A stretch of DNA of 64,000 nucleotides from Elusimicrobiaceae bacterium (GCA_016282685.1 JAEELM010000025.1:1-64000), one strand, 5' to 3'. Shown: positions 51,280 to 60,109, counted from the stretch's first letter. A program made the numbers and translations. Notes: a model not told the origin generated them from the letters alone.

Positions 51280-53124
51280 ATGAATAGAATAGTTTTTTTA
51301 GTCGCAATACTGCTTGTAAGCGCCGGCACCGTCATGGGACAAGAAATTCCCGTAGCGCCTTATTTACCGGCCCAGCAAACGTTGGCTACCCAAACCAAGG
51401 CGCCTATAACGGTACAATTTCCTCAAGAAAATATGAAAATGCCGCGCGGTGCCAAGAATATCTTTATATTTGGGCATTTACACTTTCCTCATCCGAAGAC
51501 TTTACAAATCAACGGTCAAACCATTCCATTACATAAAAGCGGTTCTTTCCTGGCATTTGTTCCCGTAGAAACAGGACCTTTTACATTTTTGCTACAAGCT
51601 TCCGATGGACAACAAACCTATCAAGCGGTCCGGAACATTCATGTGCGCGGGCAAGATATTACTGATTTTTCTCAAACAGCTTCTTTTGAAGAAGGCGAAA
51701 CATTCCCGCAGCATGATATTGAATTGGTGGCCGGAGAAACTTTGCCTCTTTACGTTCGCGGTACCCCGCAGGCTACGGTGGAAGCTTCTTTACCGGGGTT
51801 AAAAAATGGGAAAAATATCCTTTTAGCTGAAGATCCCTCCAATCCCGGGGTTTATCGTGCCGATTTTACAATCTTAGAAAAACAACGAGCCAAAAACTCT
51901 AAAGTTATATATAAGATGAGCAACGGACCCGAAAACTCAAAAGCCAAAATAACAGCACCCGGAAAGGTAACTGTACGTTCGAAACGCCATCCTTTTTCTT
52001 GCGCCAAAATTACACATCCCGGCATTAAAGTCCGTCAACTTCCCACTTCTCAAGGGAACCTCTTTCCGCACTACCGTGCCTTCGGAGAAGTACGCATAAC
52101 CGGTCAAAAAAATAATCAGTATCACATTTGGCTTAACGAAACCGAACAGGCATGGCTAGAAAAAGAAAAAATTGAACCGATTCCTTGTCCAAAGAAAATG
52201 CCGGGAAATACAATTTCCGGGTTAGAAACTAATAATTTGGATACAAAAACACATATCACGGTCCACTCTTCTCGTGCTACCCCTATTCAAATTCAAGAAT
52301 TTAAAGACCGCTTGGAAGTGCAACTTTATTATGTGGATAATGTAGATGAGAATTTTAGTATTGATAACACTAGTCCTATCTTAGAGAAAATCCTTTGGTC
52401 TCGCCCTTCGAATGATACACTATTGTTAAAACTTTATTTTTCTCCTAAAGCACGTTTGTGGGGATATTCCTACGAATTTAACGAAAACGGCCTAGAGATA
52501 GACCTTTTCCATGCGCCTTCTCTTACTCCCACTGTCCAGGCACCATTGGCTGGAGCACGCATCTTGATAGATGCAGGGCATAACCCAAAGAAATCGGCCC
52601 CTTATGACGGAGCCGTAGGGCCTACCGGATATCTGGAATTTGAGGGAACAATGGCACTGGCAGAAGAACTAAAAACCGCACTGGAAAAAGAAGGAGCCAC
52701 CGTCATCCTAACCCGACGAGGGAATAATAAAATGACATTGCAACAACGCTATGAACATGCACTGCGTAACCAGGCACATATCTTTGTTAGTCTGCATTAC
52801 AATGCATTCCCTGAAACCGTCAATCCGTTAATCCGGCCTCGTGGCTTTCAAGTCTACTACACTTATCCTCATAGCTTTGACTTAGCCAATGCCATGCATA
52901 AAGCCTATACAAAACATGTTCCGCTGGCAGATAACGGGATGATTTCTAATAATGTACTGTTTATTCCCCGTATTTCCGAAATGCCCAGTATTTTAGTGGA
53001 AAGTGCCTATCTCATGTTCCCGGAACAAGAAGAAATGGCTCGTACAAAAGAAGGCCGAAGCAAATTAGTTACGGCCTTAAAGGCAGGCATTTTAGACTTT
53101 TTCCGTAGTGTAAACACCAAATAA
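51280..53124 (+). CDS. N-acetylmuramoyl-L-alanine amidase (AmiC type) with long N-terminal region
   Basis: 614 residues. Signal peptide (about 1-20, cleavage after VMG or thereabouts), a 400-residue N-terminal part with beta-rich Ig/SH3/AMIN-like segments (THITVHSSRATPIQIQEF resembles an AMIN-type strand pattern), then Amidase_3 from about 420: LIDAGHN (His), YLEFEGT (Glu), VSLHYNAF (His) and ILVESAYL (Glu). Cleaves septal peptidoglycan in the periplasm. ATG 51280 (MNRIVF) preferred over the in-frame ATG at 51217, which would overlap the NIF3 gene. Ends in the terminator at 53124-53149. Confidence 0.93.
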   Translation: MNRIVFLVAILLVSAGTVMGQEIPVAPYLPAQQTLATQTKAPITVQFPQENMKMPRGAKNIFIFGHLHFPHPKTLQINGQTIPLHKSGSFLAFVPVETGPFTFLLQASDGQQTYQAVRNIHVRGQDITDFSQTASFEEGETFPQHDIELVAGETLPLYVRGTPQATVEASLPGLKNGKNILLAEDPSNPGVYRADFTILEKQRAKNSKVIYKMSNGPENSKAKITAPGKVTVRSKRHPFSCAKITHPGIKVRQLPTSQGNLFPHYRAFGEVRITGQKNNQYHIWLNETEQAWLEKEKIEPIPCPKKMPGNTISGLETNNLDTKTHITVHSSRATPIQIQEFKDRLEVQLYYVDNVDENFSIDNTSPILEKILWSRPSNDTLLLKLYFSPKARLWGYSYEFNENGLEIDLFHAPSLTPTVQAPLAGARILIDAGHNPKKSAPYDGAVGPTGYLEFEGTMALAEELKTALEKEGATVILTRRGNNKMTLQQRYEHALRNQAHIFVSLHYNAFPETVNPLIRPRGFQVYYTYPHSFDLANAMHKAYTKHVPLADNGMISNNVLFIPRISEMPSILVESAYLMFPEQEEMARTKEGRSKLVTALKAGILDFFRSVNTK

Positions 53125-53149
53125 AAAGGCCCCTAAAAGAGGCCTTTTT
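53124..53149. terminator. Terminator of the amidase gene
   Basis: AAAAAGGCC (53124-53132) pairs with GGCCTTTTT (53141-53149); T6 follows. The symmetric A/T flanks make it usable from the opposite strand too (gene ending at 53164). Confidence 0.9.
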
Positions 53150-53163
53150 TAGATGTTTATATA

Positions 53164-53766
53164 TCAAAAGCGCACGCCCAACCATATCTTCCCTTCCGCT
53201 TCCCAACGAGAAGATAATCCATAAAATTCGCTTAAATTTCTCCCTTTGTTATAAACAGCTCTTCCTTCTACAGCAACAAATATGTTTTGCCACAAGGGAG
53301 CTTCTAAGCCCGCACCCGCCATAGCGTATACGATTTCTTTTGTATCTTCCTTCTTCCAATAGGCGGAAACATAATTTAAATGATGAGATGTTACCCCCGC
53401 ACCAGCTAATAAATAAACAAGCGGGATTGTATCCGGCGTTAAACGGTATTGTGCCAACAAACCTACACGATATGAATGATAACGGGCAACCAAAGGGTTA
53501 ATCTTGTGGGATAGGAAAAACGTTCCTTCTCCTCCCAAAGCCCAGCGGGTAGAAGGAATGTAAAGAAAACGCCCTGACCATCCATGCTGTCCGCTTGTGG
53601 AAGAACTCCCCTCTTTTAATTCCGTTTCTCCGGTAGAAGCACTCCAACCGGCCGCAACTTCCCAGTGCAACTCTGGAGATGAAGAGGGTGCCTCTCCGGC
53701 CCGATAAATTTGTCCAAAAGATAAACTAAAACTAAATAAGAAAAAAGATATCAGTACATACTTCAT
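53164..53766 (-). CDS. Small outer-membrane beta-barrel protein
   Basis: 200 residues. Signal peptide (1-18, cleavage after SFG), then alternating hydrophobic/polar strands with aromatic girdles (WEVAAGWSAS, YRVGLLAQYRL, VYLLAGAGVTS, YAMAGAGLEAPL, WEAEGKIWLGVRF) ending in Phe, as expected of an eight-stranded OmpA/OmpX-like barrel recognised by the BAM machinery. No periplasmic domain. Leaderless-type start with TACAAT six bases upstream. Function unknown. Confidence 0.85.
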   Translation of the reverse strand: MKYVLISFFLFSFSLSFGQIYRAGEAPSSSPELHWEVAAGWSASTGETELKEGSSSTSGQHGWSGRFLYIPSTRWALGGEGTFFLSHKINPLVARYHSYRVGLLAQYRLTPDTIPLVYLLAGAGVTSHHLNYVSAYWKKEDTKEIVYAMAGAGLEAPLWQNIFVAVEGRAVYNKGRNLSEFYGLSSRWEAEGKIWLGVRF

Positions 53767-53772
53767 AATATT

Positions 53773-53778
53773 ATTGTA
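53773..53778 (-). promoter_or_regulatory. -10 box of the beta-barrel gene (leaderless)
   Basis: TACAAT on the minus strand ends six bases before the ATG at 53766; no Shine-Dalgarno present. Confidence 0.45.
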
Positions 53779-53825
53779 AAAAACCTATACCGGGAATTAA
53801 ATAACTAAAAGTAGTTATCACGAAA

Positions 53826-53851
53826 ATTCCCCCAATTCATCTTGGGGGAAT
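53826..53851 (-). terminator. Terminator of the pilin gene
   Basis: Perfect 10-bp stem (53826-53835 with 53842-53851, loop TTCATC on the plus strand) 35 bases after the pilin stop on the minus strand; T4 follows. Short T tract. Confidence 0.65.
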
Positions 53852-53885
53852 CTGAACTATAAAATATTTTTCTTACATCAATTTT

Positions 53886-54338
53886 TTAAAATCTCTTACA
53901 TTCCGTTCTTTCTTCGGAAGAAGTACAATTAAATTCCCGGTACAAATTGCAATCTTTCCCGGCACACTCCAATGACTGCGCAGAACCGTCCGGAGCTGTA
54001 ACCACAAAAAGAATGGCAGAGGTTTTATTTGAACTACCTTCTCGTGGAAAAATCCTTACATCATATTCAGGGCCATCCGTTAATTCATATTGATAAAACT
54101 GCAGATCCCCATTTTTCATGGCAATAGATAAGAATTTAATGTCAGTTGCTTTCTTATTGTATTCGGCAGAATACGCATTCATTGCTCTAACCACCGCACT
54201 AATGACGTTACCTCCCTCCGTAGTAAAGCTACGCGATACTGACCGCCGGTACTGCGGCAAAGCGAACCCAACCAAAATTCCCAAAATCAAAACTACCATT
54301 AATAATTCAATCAACGTAAAACCTTTTTTCATTTGCAT
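53886..54338 (-). CDS. Type IV pilin-like protein
   Basis: 150 residues. Leader MQMKKG, cleavage before FTLIELLMVVLILGILVGFALPQYRR-type helix with Glu at +5. The globular domain has four Cys (LECAGKDC, FNC...TEC) likely forming disulfides. AAGGAG is eight bases before ATG 54338; the frame extends upstream without a site. Monocistronic, away from pilD. Abundant stand-alone pilin-like genes are a feature of Elusimicrobium genomes, as I recall. Confidence 0.92.
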   Translation of the reverse strand: MQMKKGFTLIELLMVVLILGILVGFALPQYRRSVSRSFTTEGGNVISAVVRAMNAYSAEYNKKATDIKFLSIAMKNGDLQFYQYELTDGPEYDVRIFPREGSSNKTSAILFVVTAPDGSAQSLECAGKDCNLYREFNCTSSEERTECKRF

Positions 54339-54441
54339 ATTTTTCTCCTTTCCTTGTATAAAAATGTACCATAAAACAGAAAAAACCGTCAAGCGAATCC
54401 TCATCTAAGATAAAATTCTCGTTTTCACTAATAAAAATTAC

Positions 54442-54447
54442 TATAAT
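54442..54447 (+). promoter_or_regulatory. -10 box of the GT2 gene (leaderless)
   Basis: Perfect TATAAT ending six bases before the ATG at 54454. No ribosome site, no convincing -35. Confidence 0.55.
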
Positions 54448-54453
54448 GATTCC

Positions 54454-55386
54454 ATGAAGATTGCACTACTAATTCCCGTATATAACGAAGAAGAAGCCTT
54501 GCCTCTTTTTTACGATACACTTCAAAAATTTTCCTTTCCTCAAAAGGAAAGGATAGAACTGCATTATTTATTTGTAAATGATGGTAGCCAAGACAAAACC
54601 TTTTCACTACTCAAAAAAATAGCGCAGGAAAACCCCTTGGTCCACGTCATTTCTTTTTCTCGCAATTTCGGAAAAGAAGCTGCCATCACTGCCGGTCTAA
54701 CTGCCGCGCAAAATTATGATGCGGTCATCATTATGGATGTAGATTTGCAAGACCCTCCTTCCCTAATCCCCACGTTTATTCAGAAATGGCAAGAAGGATT
54801 CGAAATGGTATATGCGGTGAGAACCACCCGGGCAAGCGACCCTTGGCTGAAACGAATCACTGCCAATTATTTTTATAAATTTTACAATCTACTGGCAGAT
54901 CGGCCAATGCCCCCTCACGCGGGAGACTGCCGCTTGCTAAGCCGAGTTGTAATAAAATCCTTGTTGCAACTGCCCGAGAGAGAACGGTTCATGAAAGGAC
55001 TTTTCAATTGGGTAGGGTTCAAAAGTACTTCTGTTCCCTCCGTCCGTCAACCCCGCCAAGCAGGAAACACAAAATGGAATTACTGGCAACTATGGAAATT
55101 TTCTCTCCAAGGAATTACTGCCGGTAGCACATTATTGTTACGATTATGGACCTATGTCGGAATTATTATAGCTATTATCGCCGTCCTATTTGCGTGCTGG
55201 GTAGCGTTGAAAAAAATTATTTATGGAAATCCCGTAAATGGATATGCGTCTATTATGGTAACTATTTTATTCTGTAGCGGAATACAATTGATTTCTCTTG
55301 GAATCATAGGGGAATACTTAAGCCGTATCTTTATGGAAGCCAAACAACGTCCCCTTTATCTTATAGAAGAAAAAATTAATCTATAA
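54454..55386 (+). CDS. GT2 polyprenyl-phosphate glycosyltransferase (GtrB/DPM1-like)
   Basis: 310 residues. GT-A domain: IPVYNEEEALP (about 6-16), LFVNDGSQDKT, FSRNFGKEAAITAG and MDVDLQDPP (DxD). Two C-terminal membrane helices (about 230-290). Such enzymes move a sugar from a nucleotide donor to undecaprenyl phosphate; the lipid-linked sugar is then used by a GT-C enzyme. The converging gene at 55402 encodes such a GT-C protein. Leaderless-type start. Confidence 0.94.
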   Translation: MKIALLIPVYNEEEALPLFYDTLQKFSFPQKERIELHYLFVNDGSQDKTFSLLKKIAQENPLVHVISFSRNFGKEAAITAGLTAAQNYDAVIIMDVDLQDPPSLIPTFIQKWQEGFEMVYAVRTTRASDPWLKRITANYFYKFYNLLADRPMPPHAGDCRLLSRVVIKSLLQLPERERFMKGLFNWVGFKSTSVPSVRQPRQAGNTKWNYWQLWKFSLQGITAGSTLLLRLWTYVGIIIAIIAVLFACWVALKKIIYGNPVNGYASIMVTILFCSGIQLISLGIIGEYLSRIFMEAKQRPLYLIEEKINL

Positions 55387-55401
55387 ATACTTGCAAACCA
55401 C

Positions 55402-56955
55402 CTACAGTCTATTGGGTGGCATAGCATCTTCTCTTATTAGAATATCCTTCATGTAGACAGGATAGTTTTTCTTTTCGGAAAAAGACAAAAAGCAAGAGGT
55501 ACCTACCACGTATTCTATGATTACTTCCCGCTGCAACAACATTCCCAAATTACGGATTTTGGTTATATGACAATTAGGCAAGTAAACGATAGCTTTATCT
55601 TTGCGTTTTAGCACTTCCTCACGCTCAGCTTCTGAAAGATGCAACAATTCCGTGACTGGTTGTGTCATCCCTAAACGCACCTGTGGATAATAAGCGTACA
55701 TGGGTTCAAAGGATTCTTTAGGGAATCCTTCAAATGCTACTACAAATAATTCCTTGTCCGAATATTTACGTTGGTATTCCAGTGCTGTTGCACGAGCAGA
55801 GAAAGCTTCTCCCTTATACAAAGCCGGCATAAAAATTGAAAAAGTGTAGAATTGAGATATCAATCCTACCAAAAAGAGCACTTCAAGCCATTTGTGACGG
55901 CGGCAAGAAGTGGCTATTACACCGGAAACTGTCAAATATATTCCTATTGAAAATGGAATAAAATAACGACTCATCAATAAAAAAATTTTAGTATAAGCCA
56001 ACAGTATAATCCCAAAGGATAACAGAAAAGGCAAACACAATAAAACATATTCTCTTACCCAAGGGATTTTACGAAAAGAACCTGTTTTTTTAATCACATA
56101 AAACAAACTCGCGAAGAATGGTATAAAAATAACAATGCAATCTCGAAATGAAGAAAAGAAGAAACGAGGAAATTGGGAAAACATACCCCACGTTATCCGG
56201 TTAGTATTTCCCCACCAATTTCCATTGAAACGTTCCAAAAATATATTGTGTAACAGATTGGGAAACAACCATGGTACAAATAAAATAAAAACCAGAAGAG
56301 GCACCCATATAAACCACCGTTTTTCCTGTTTATAAATACAAGCTAAAACAAAAAGAATAATTGAAAAAATCCCAAAAGCAAACGCTCCAAAATAATGTGT
56401 ATAACACAACAAAAGCGCGACAATTCCATATAACCCCCATTGACGGGTTGATATTCCTTTTCGGTGCCATATACGCCGGGCCATTTGAATATAAAGGAAA
56501 GTTAACCCAATAGCCAATAACTCCGTCAACATGTAAGATCGTGCTTGCTGGGAATAAAAAATCAAATATATGCAGGAAGATAACAACAATAGAAATATCC
56601 ATCGGGCGGTTTTCCCCAAAAACTTAGGAAAAAACTTCCAACTCACCCACAAGGAAATCAAGCTAAAAAACACACTGGGCAACCGGGCCACCCATTCAGG
56701 GCCATAGGGAACACAATGGTTATACAACCACATCAAAAAATTATATAACGGGGGATGGCAGTCCACAATCAAATAATGCTTTACAATATAAAACCAAGAA
56801 AGTGCAGGGTTGGCAGCAACGGCCGTAAATATTTCATCATATTCATATCCCACCCCTAAAAGGACAAAACGACAAACAATGCCCAATGCTACGAAAAAGG
56901 CAAAAATCCAAGTAAAAAGATTGATCTCTTTCTTCAGGAAATTTTGAATCGCCAT
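55402..56955 (-). CDS. GT39-like (ArnT/PMT-type) membrane glycosyltransferase
   Basis: 517 residues with about ten to twelve membrane helices. The first periplasmic loop has EYDEIFT (the catalytic D-E of GT-C enzymes) and HPPLYNFLMW, as in PMT/ArnT-family proteins; a soluble periplasmic domain forms the C-terminal 110 residues. Uses polyprenyl-phosphate sugars to modify lipids or proteins outside the membrane; probable partner of the GT2 enzyme, with which it converges (15 bases apart). TAAAAT lies eight bases before the ATG and there is no ribosome site. Confidence 0.88.
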   Translation of the reverse strand: MAIQNFLKKEINLFTWIFAFFVALGIVCRFVLLGVGYEYDEIFTAVAANPALSWFYIVKHYLIVDCHPPLYNFLMWLYNHCVPYGPEWVARLPSVFFSLISLWVSWKFFPKFLGKTARWIFLLLLSSCIYLIFYSQQARSYMLTELLAIGLTFLYIQMARRIWHRKGISTRQWGLYGIVALLLCYTHYFGAFAFGIFSIILFVLACIYKQEKRWFIWVPLLVFILFVPWLFPNLLHNIFLERFNGNWWGNTNRITWGMFSQFPRFFFSSFRDCIVIFIPFFASLFYVIKKTGSFRKIPWVREYVLLCLPFLLSFGIILLAYTKIFLLMSRYFIPFSIGIYLTVSGVIATSCRRHKWLEVLFLVGLISQFYTFSIFMPALYKGEAFSARATALEYQRKYSDKELFVVAFEGFPKESFEPMYAYYPQVRLGMTQPVTELLHLSEAEREEVLKRKDKAIVYLPNCHITKIRNLGMLLQREVIIEYVVGTSCFLSFSEKKNYPVYMKDILIREDAMPPNRL

Positions 56956-56963
56956 AATAGATT

Positions 56964-56969
56964 ATTTTA
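56964..56969 (-). promoter_or_regulatory. -10 box of the GT39-like gene
   Basis: TAAAAT on the minus strand, eight bases before the ATG at 56955; no Shine-Dalgarno. The adjacent 50 bases also contain the oppositely directed tRNA-Leu promoter. Confidence 0.35.
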
Positions 56970-57016
56970 CTATTTTTAAAATTGAATAGAGAAATCTCGT
57001 TTTTCAACCTGAAATT

Positions 57017-57025
57017 TGCTATAAT
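57017..57025 (+). promoter_or_regulatory. Extended -10 promoter of tRNA-Leu
   Basis: TGCTATAAT (TG-n-TATAAT, TATAAT at 57020-57025) 17 bases before the mature tRNA 5' end. No good -35. Confidence 0.6.
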
Positions 57026-57042
57026 AAAAGTATCCGATTTAT

Positions 57043-57126
57043 GCCGGGGTGCTGGAATTGGTATACAGGATAGTCTCAAAAACTATTGCCCGCACGGGCT
57101 TAAGGGTTCAAGTCCCTTCCCCGGTA
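57043..57126 (+). tRNA. tRNA-Leu (anticodon CAA)
   Basis: 84 bases, class II. Acceptor GCCGGGG with CCCCGGT (one G-T pair at the end) and discriminator A; D-arm with TGGAATTGGTATACA; anticodon stem ATAGT/ACTAT with loop containing CAA; variable arm GCCCGCACGGGC; T-arm AAGGG-TTCAAGT-CCCTT. CCA not encoded. Confidence 0.95.
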
Positions 57127-57132
57127 AAATAT

Positions 57133-57157
57133 AAAAACCGCCATCAAGGCGGTTTTT
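57133..57157. terminator. Terminator after tRNA-Leu
   Basis: 10-bp stem AAAAACCGCC/GGCGGTTTTT (57133-57142 with 57148-57157), loop ATCAA. Serves the tRNA and, from the other side, the PfkB operon ending at 57178. Confidence 0.92.
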
Positions 57158-57177
57158 ATTTTTAAATCGGGTCCAAT

Positions 57178-58086
57178 TTAAAACTTCAGCATGGCCGTAT
57201 ATTCTTTTAAGCGTTTATCGATATCCCGCTTCGTAAGGCTGGCCAGTCGTTTGACACTAAAAGACTCAATTGTAAATGAAGCCATCACGTTACCAATCAT
57301 CATAGCCCGCTTAATAGCCGTTAGATTATCCCACGATTTTAAGCTAGCTAAATATCCCGTAAACCCCCCGCCGAAAGTATCTCCGGCTCCGGTTGTATCG
57401 TGTACATGTTCTAAGATATACGGTGGGAGCTGGGCAATTCCTTCCTCGCTCACCAGCATAGAGCCGTTGGATCCCAGTTTAATAATAACGTATTTAACAC
57501 CTTTTTTGAGCAACCATTTCCCAGCGGAAATTAAATTGTAAATGCCCGTTAATTGGCGGGCTTCTGTCTCATTAAGGAACAAAACATCTACCTGTTTGAT
57601 AACCCTAAGTAAGGCGGCTTTTTTGGATGAAATCCAAAAATTCATTGTATCACATGCCACAATACGCGGACGTTTTACCTGTTTTAAAACAGATAATTGC
57701 AATTCAGGATCAATGTTGGCTAAAAAGACAGTTTGAATATTTTGCTGTTCTTTAGAAAGCACCGGTTTGAAATCTTTAAATACATTCAAATCGGTAAATT
57801 TTGTGATGGCAGTATTAAAATCCTTATCGTAACTTCCACCCCAATGGAATGTTTTTCCCTCTTTTACCTCTAATCCTTTGAGGTTGATTTTACGTTTAAT
57901 AAAAGGGGCTTTATCTTGGGCCGTAAAATCCGTACCGACCACAGCTACAACGGAGGGGTGTGCAAAATAACTGGCGCATATAGAGGCATAACTGGTCGCA
58001 CCGCCTAACACGCGTTTCGCGCATCCGTTCGCATTTTCAATGGTGTCAAAAGCCACCGAACCCACTACCAAGATATCGTTATTCAC
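57178..58086 (-). CDS. PfkB-family carbohydrate or nucleoside kinase
   Basis: 302 residues of the ribokinase fold. ILVVGSVAFDTI at the N-terminus, GGATSYAS (substrate loop), NETEARQLTG and DTTGAGDTFGGGFTGYL (anion hole and catalytic Asp). Substrate not predictable; similar proteins are annotated as adenosine, ribose or fructose kinases. GTG start at 58086 with AGAGGAC upstream, three bases after the stop of the SurA-N gene. Last gene of M23-bactofilin-SurA-N-PfkB. Confidence 0.92.
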   Translation of the reverse strand: MNNDILVVGSVAFDTIENANGCAKRVLGGATSYASICASYFAHPSVVAVVGTDFTAQDKAPFIKRKINLKGLEVKEGKTFHWGGSYDKDFNTAITKFTDLNVFKDFKPVLSKEQQNIQTVFLANIDPELQLSVLKQVKRPRIVACDTMNFWISSKKAALLRVIKQVDVLFLNETEARQLTGIYNLISAGKWLLKKGVKYVIIKLGSNGSMLVSEEGIAQLPPYILEHVHDTTGAGDTFGGGFTGYLASLKSWDNLTAIKRAMMIGNVMASFTIESFSVKRLASLTKRDIDKRLKEYTAMLKF

Positions 58087-58089
58087 GGA

Positions 58090-58773
58090 TCAGTCCTCTA
58101 AAAAAGTTTTAATGACCACTTCGCTATTAAATTTGTCTGAAAAACCTTTTTGTGCCGTTAACATTTTAGTATCTAGCAATTGAGGAGCAAAATCGGCTTT
58201 ATCGCTATCAAATTTAGTCAAATTGCCATGCTGTACTTGATAAGAATATTTCGTTTCTGCAGGGGTTAATTTGTATATAGAGTAAAGCGCCATGCGGAAA
58301 CGATCCGCTGCTTTGTTGCGACGCAACTGCGTTTCGAACTCAGAAGCCGTCATTTTCAAAACACCTTTTAAAATTTGCTGATAAGCATTTTTATCAAAAT
58401 TCCCGTTAGGAGCAAACATGGGCGAATTTTTAATATCATAGGCAATTTCATAATCAGCTACACTTATTCCCGCTTTTTGAGCGGCCTGATTTAAAATTTC
58501 AGAGCTAATTAACGCAGATAAAGTTTCTTGGTCCAAATATTTTTGCATAGCTTCATCCACATCAATCCCTCTATTGCGAAGGACTGTTGCCTGTTGTTCC
58601 CGGGCACGATCGAAATCACGACGGGTAATTTTTTGCGAACCCACCATAGCTGCTACTAAGCTATTATTGGAACGAGAATAAGCATCTAGCCCAATGTAAA
58701 CAATACTTCCTATGAAAAAAGCCAATGTAATAACAAGAATGCTTTTTTTGTGTTTGATCAGAAATGAAATCAT
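58090..58773 (-). CDS. Membrane-anchored SurA-N-domain protein without PPIase domain
   Basis: 227 residues. One N-terminal membrane helix (about 12-30) like PpiD, then a helical SurA_N3-type chaperone domain (VGSQKITRRDFDRA..., ISSEILNQAAQKAGI, FDKNAYQQIL). PpiD-type proteins normally continue with a parvulin domain; this chain ends after the chaperone part. It is probably a periplasmic chaperone at the translocon. AAGGAG about ten bases before the ATG. Located between bactofilin and PfkB genes. Confidence 0.82.
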   Translation of the reverse strand: MISFLIKHKKSILVITLAFFIGSIVYIGLDAYSRSNNSLVAAMVGSQKITRRDFDRAREQQATVLRNRGIDVDEAMQKYLDQETLSALISSEILNQAAQKAGISVADYEIAYDIKNSPMFAPNGNFDKNAYQQILKGVLKMTASEFETQLRRNKAADRFRMALYSIYKLTPAETKYSYQVQHGNLTKFDSDKADFAPQLLDTKMLTAQKGFSDKFNSEVVIKTFLED

Positions 58774-58804
58774 ATTGCTGCTTCTCCTTAATTAATTTCT
58801 AAAA

Positions 58805-59170
58805 TTATTGTTCTTCTTTGACTTCTCCGATAGAACATTTCCCTTCAATACGGCCACCTTCTTCCACCGTCATTTTTTTAGCGCGGATATCTCCTAAAAT
58901 TGAAGCCTCTCCTAATATTTCCAAACGAGTAGCGCACACATTTCCTTCAATTGTTCCGCCACAAACCACCAACTCTGCCGTTACATCTCCTACAATTTTA
59001 CCTTCCGTACCAACAATAACGTGACGAGCATTATCTACAGAACCTTCCAATGTTCCGTCTACACGTAACGAACCTTGTACACTTAATGTCCCTTGAAAAT
59101 AACACTCTGCACTAACAACGGAAAAATGTTCCCCTGAAGAAAAATCTGAATCTTTTTTTAAAAAACCCAT
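58805..59170 (-). CDS. Bactofilin (polymer-forming cytoskeletal protein)
   Basis: 121 residues: short disordered N-terminus, then a right-handed beta-helix of repeated GxLxVxG-type rungs (GTLSVQGSLRVDGTLEGSV, VGDVTAELVVCGGTIEGNV, ...). Assembles filaments on the inner membrane that organise cell-wall enzymes. Lies 11 bases after the M23 peptidase gene, the classic bactofilin partnership. GGAGG precedes the ATG. Confidence 0.95.
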   Translation of the reverse strand: MGFLKKDSDFSSGEHFSVVSAECYFQGTLSVQGSLRVDGTLEGSVDNARHVIVGTEGKIVGDVTAELVVCGGTIEGNVCATRLEILGEASILGDIRAKKMTVEEGGRIEGKCSIGEVKEEQ

Positions 59171-59181
59171 ATTGCCTCCGT

Positions 59182-60102
59182 TTACTTAAAATAGTTTCGC
59201 GGATTTACGGCTTCTCCGTCTTTCCACACTTCATAATGCAAATGTGTACCGGTAGAATGCCCACTAGAACCCATTGTAGCAATTTTATCGCCACGTTTAA
59301 CAACATCACCCGCTTTTACTTGTATTCCAGTAGTATGTGCGTATAACGTGGAATATCCAAACCCATGATCCACCAAAATAGATTGTCCAAAACTGGGCAC
59401 CCATCCTGCATGGCGTACAACCCCATCAGCTGTTACAAAAATCGGACTATCCGGCTTACCTGCAAAATCTACGCCGTTATGCCGTTTGGAGGAACGGTTC
59501 CCAAAAGGATCCAACCGATATCCGAAGCCCGAACTAATCGGTGCACTGGAAGGCCGAATAGAGGGAGTGGAGTTCAAATTTTCACGTTGGTTGGCATAGT
59601 ACCAAGCAATCTCTTGAAAACTGGCTAAACGGGTTTTTGAACTATCTTCAATAACATCAACATAGTGGGAAAACTCGTCTGTATCCAAATCTTTTAGATC
59701 TCCGTCAAGCATGGCTTGGAATCGTTCATTTTCCTGATTATGAGTTTCTTCCCACCCGTGTGGCAAATTAACACTTTTTCCGCCTGGCATTCCCAACATC
59801 TGGCGCATCTGCGTATCGGTAGTATGGGTCAAGTCTAAGAATTTACGTCCTCTCTCTAATTCATCCGCAATTAACTTCATTTTCATTCGCATTAACTGAT
59901 TATCCGCTTTCACGAGATGATAATCATATCCACGAATAAAAAAGAAAATCCCCCCCAGTGTCAACAGACCCCATACCAACCCTATCGTCAGAAGAGTAAG
60001 AACGCGAACTTTGAACTTTACGGAGTTACCGTGGCGGGGCATAATAAATAAATCTACTTGCTCGCCTAATATACGGACCAAACCATTGACTAATTTACCC
60101 AT
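59182..60102 (-). CDS. M23-family peptidoglycan endopeptidase, membrane anchored
   Basis: 306 residues from ATG 60102. Short cytoplasmic N-terminus, membrane helix (about 32-54), helical linker (about 60-110), then the LytM domain from about 185: ISSGFGYRLDPFG, HNGVDFAG (metal His and Asp), GHSTGTHLHYEVW (catalytic and metal His). Cross-bridge cleavage at sites set by bactofilin is likely. The open frame extends 16 codons upstream but lacks a ribosome site; TAAAAT is seven bases before the chosen ATG. Confidence 0.93.
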   Translation of the reverse strand: MGKLVNGLVRILGEQVDLFIMPRHGNSVKFKVRVLTLLTIGLVWGLLTLGGIFFFIRGYDYHLVKADNQLMRMKMKLIADELERGRKFLDLTHTTDTQMRQMLGMPGGKSVNLPHGWEETHNQENERFQAMLDGDLKDLDTDEFSHYVDVIEDSSKTRLASFQEIAWYYANQRENLNSTPSIRPSSAPISSGFGYRLDPFGNRSSKRHNGVDFAGKPDSPIFVTADGVVRHAGWVPSFGQSILVDHGFGYSTLYAHTTGIQVKAGDVVKRGDKIATMGSSGHSTGTHLHYEVWKDGEAVNPRNYFK

Positions 60103-60109
60103 CTTTTGT

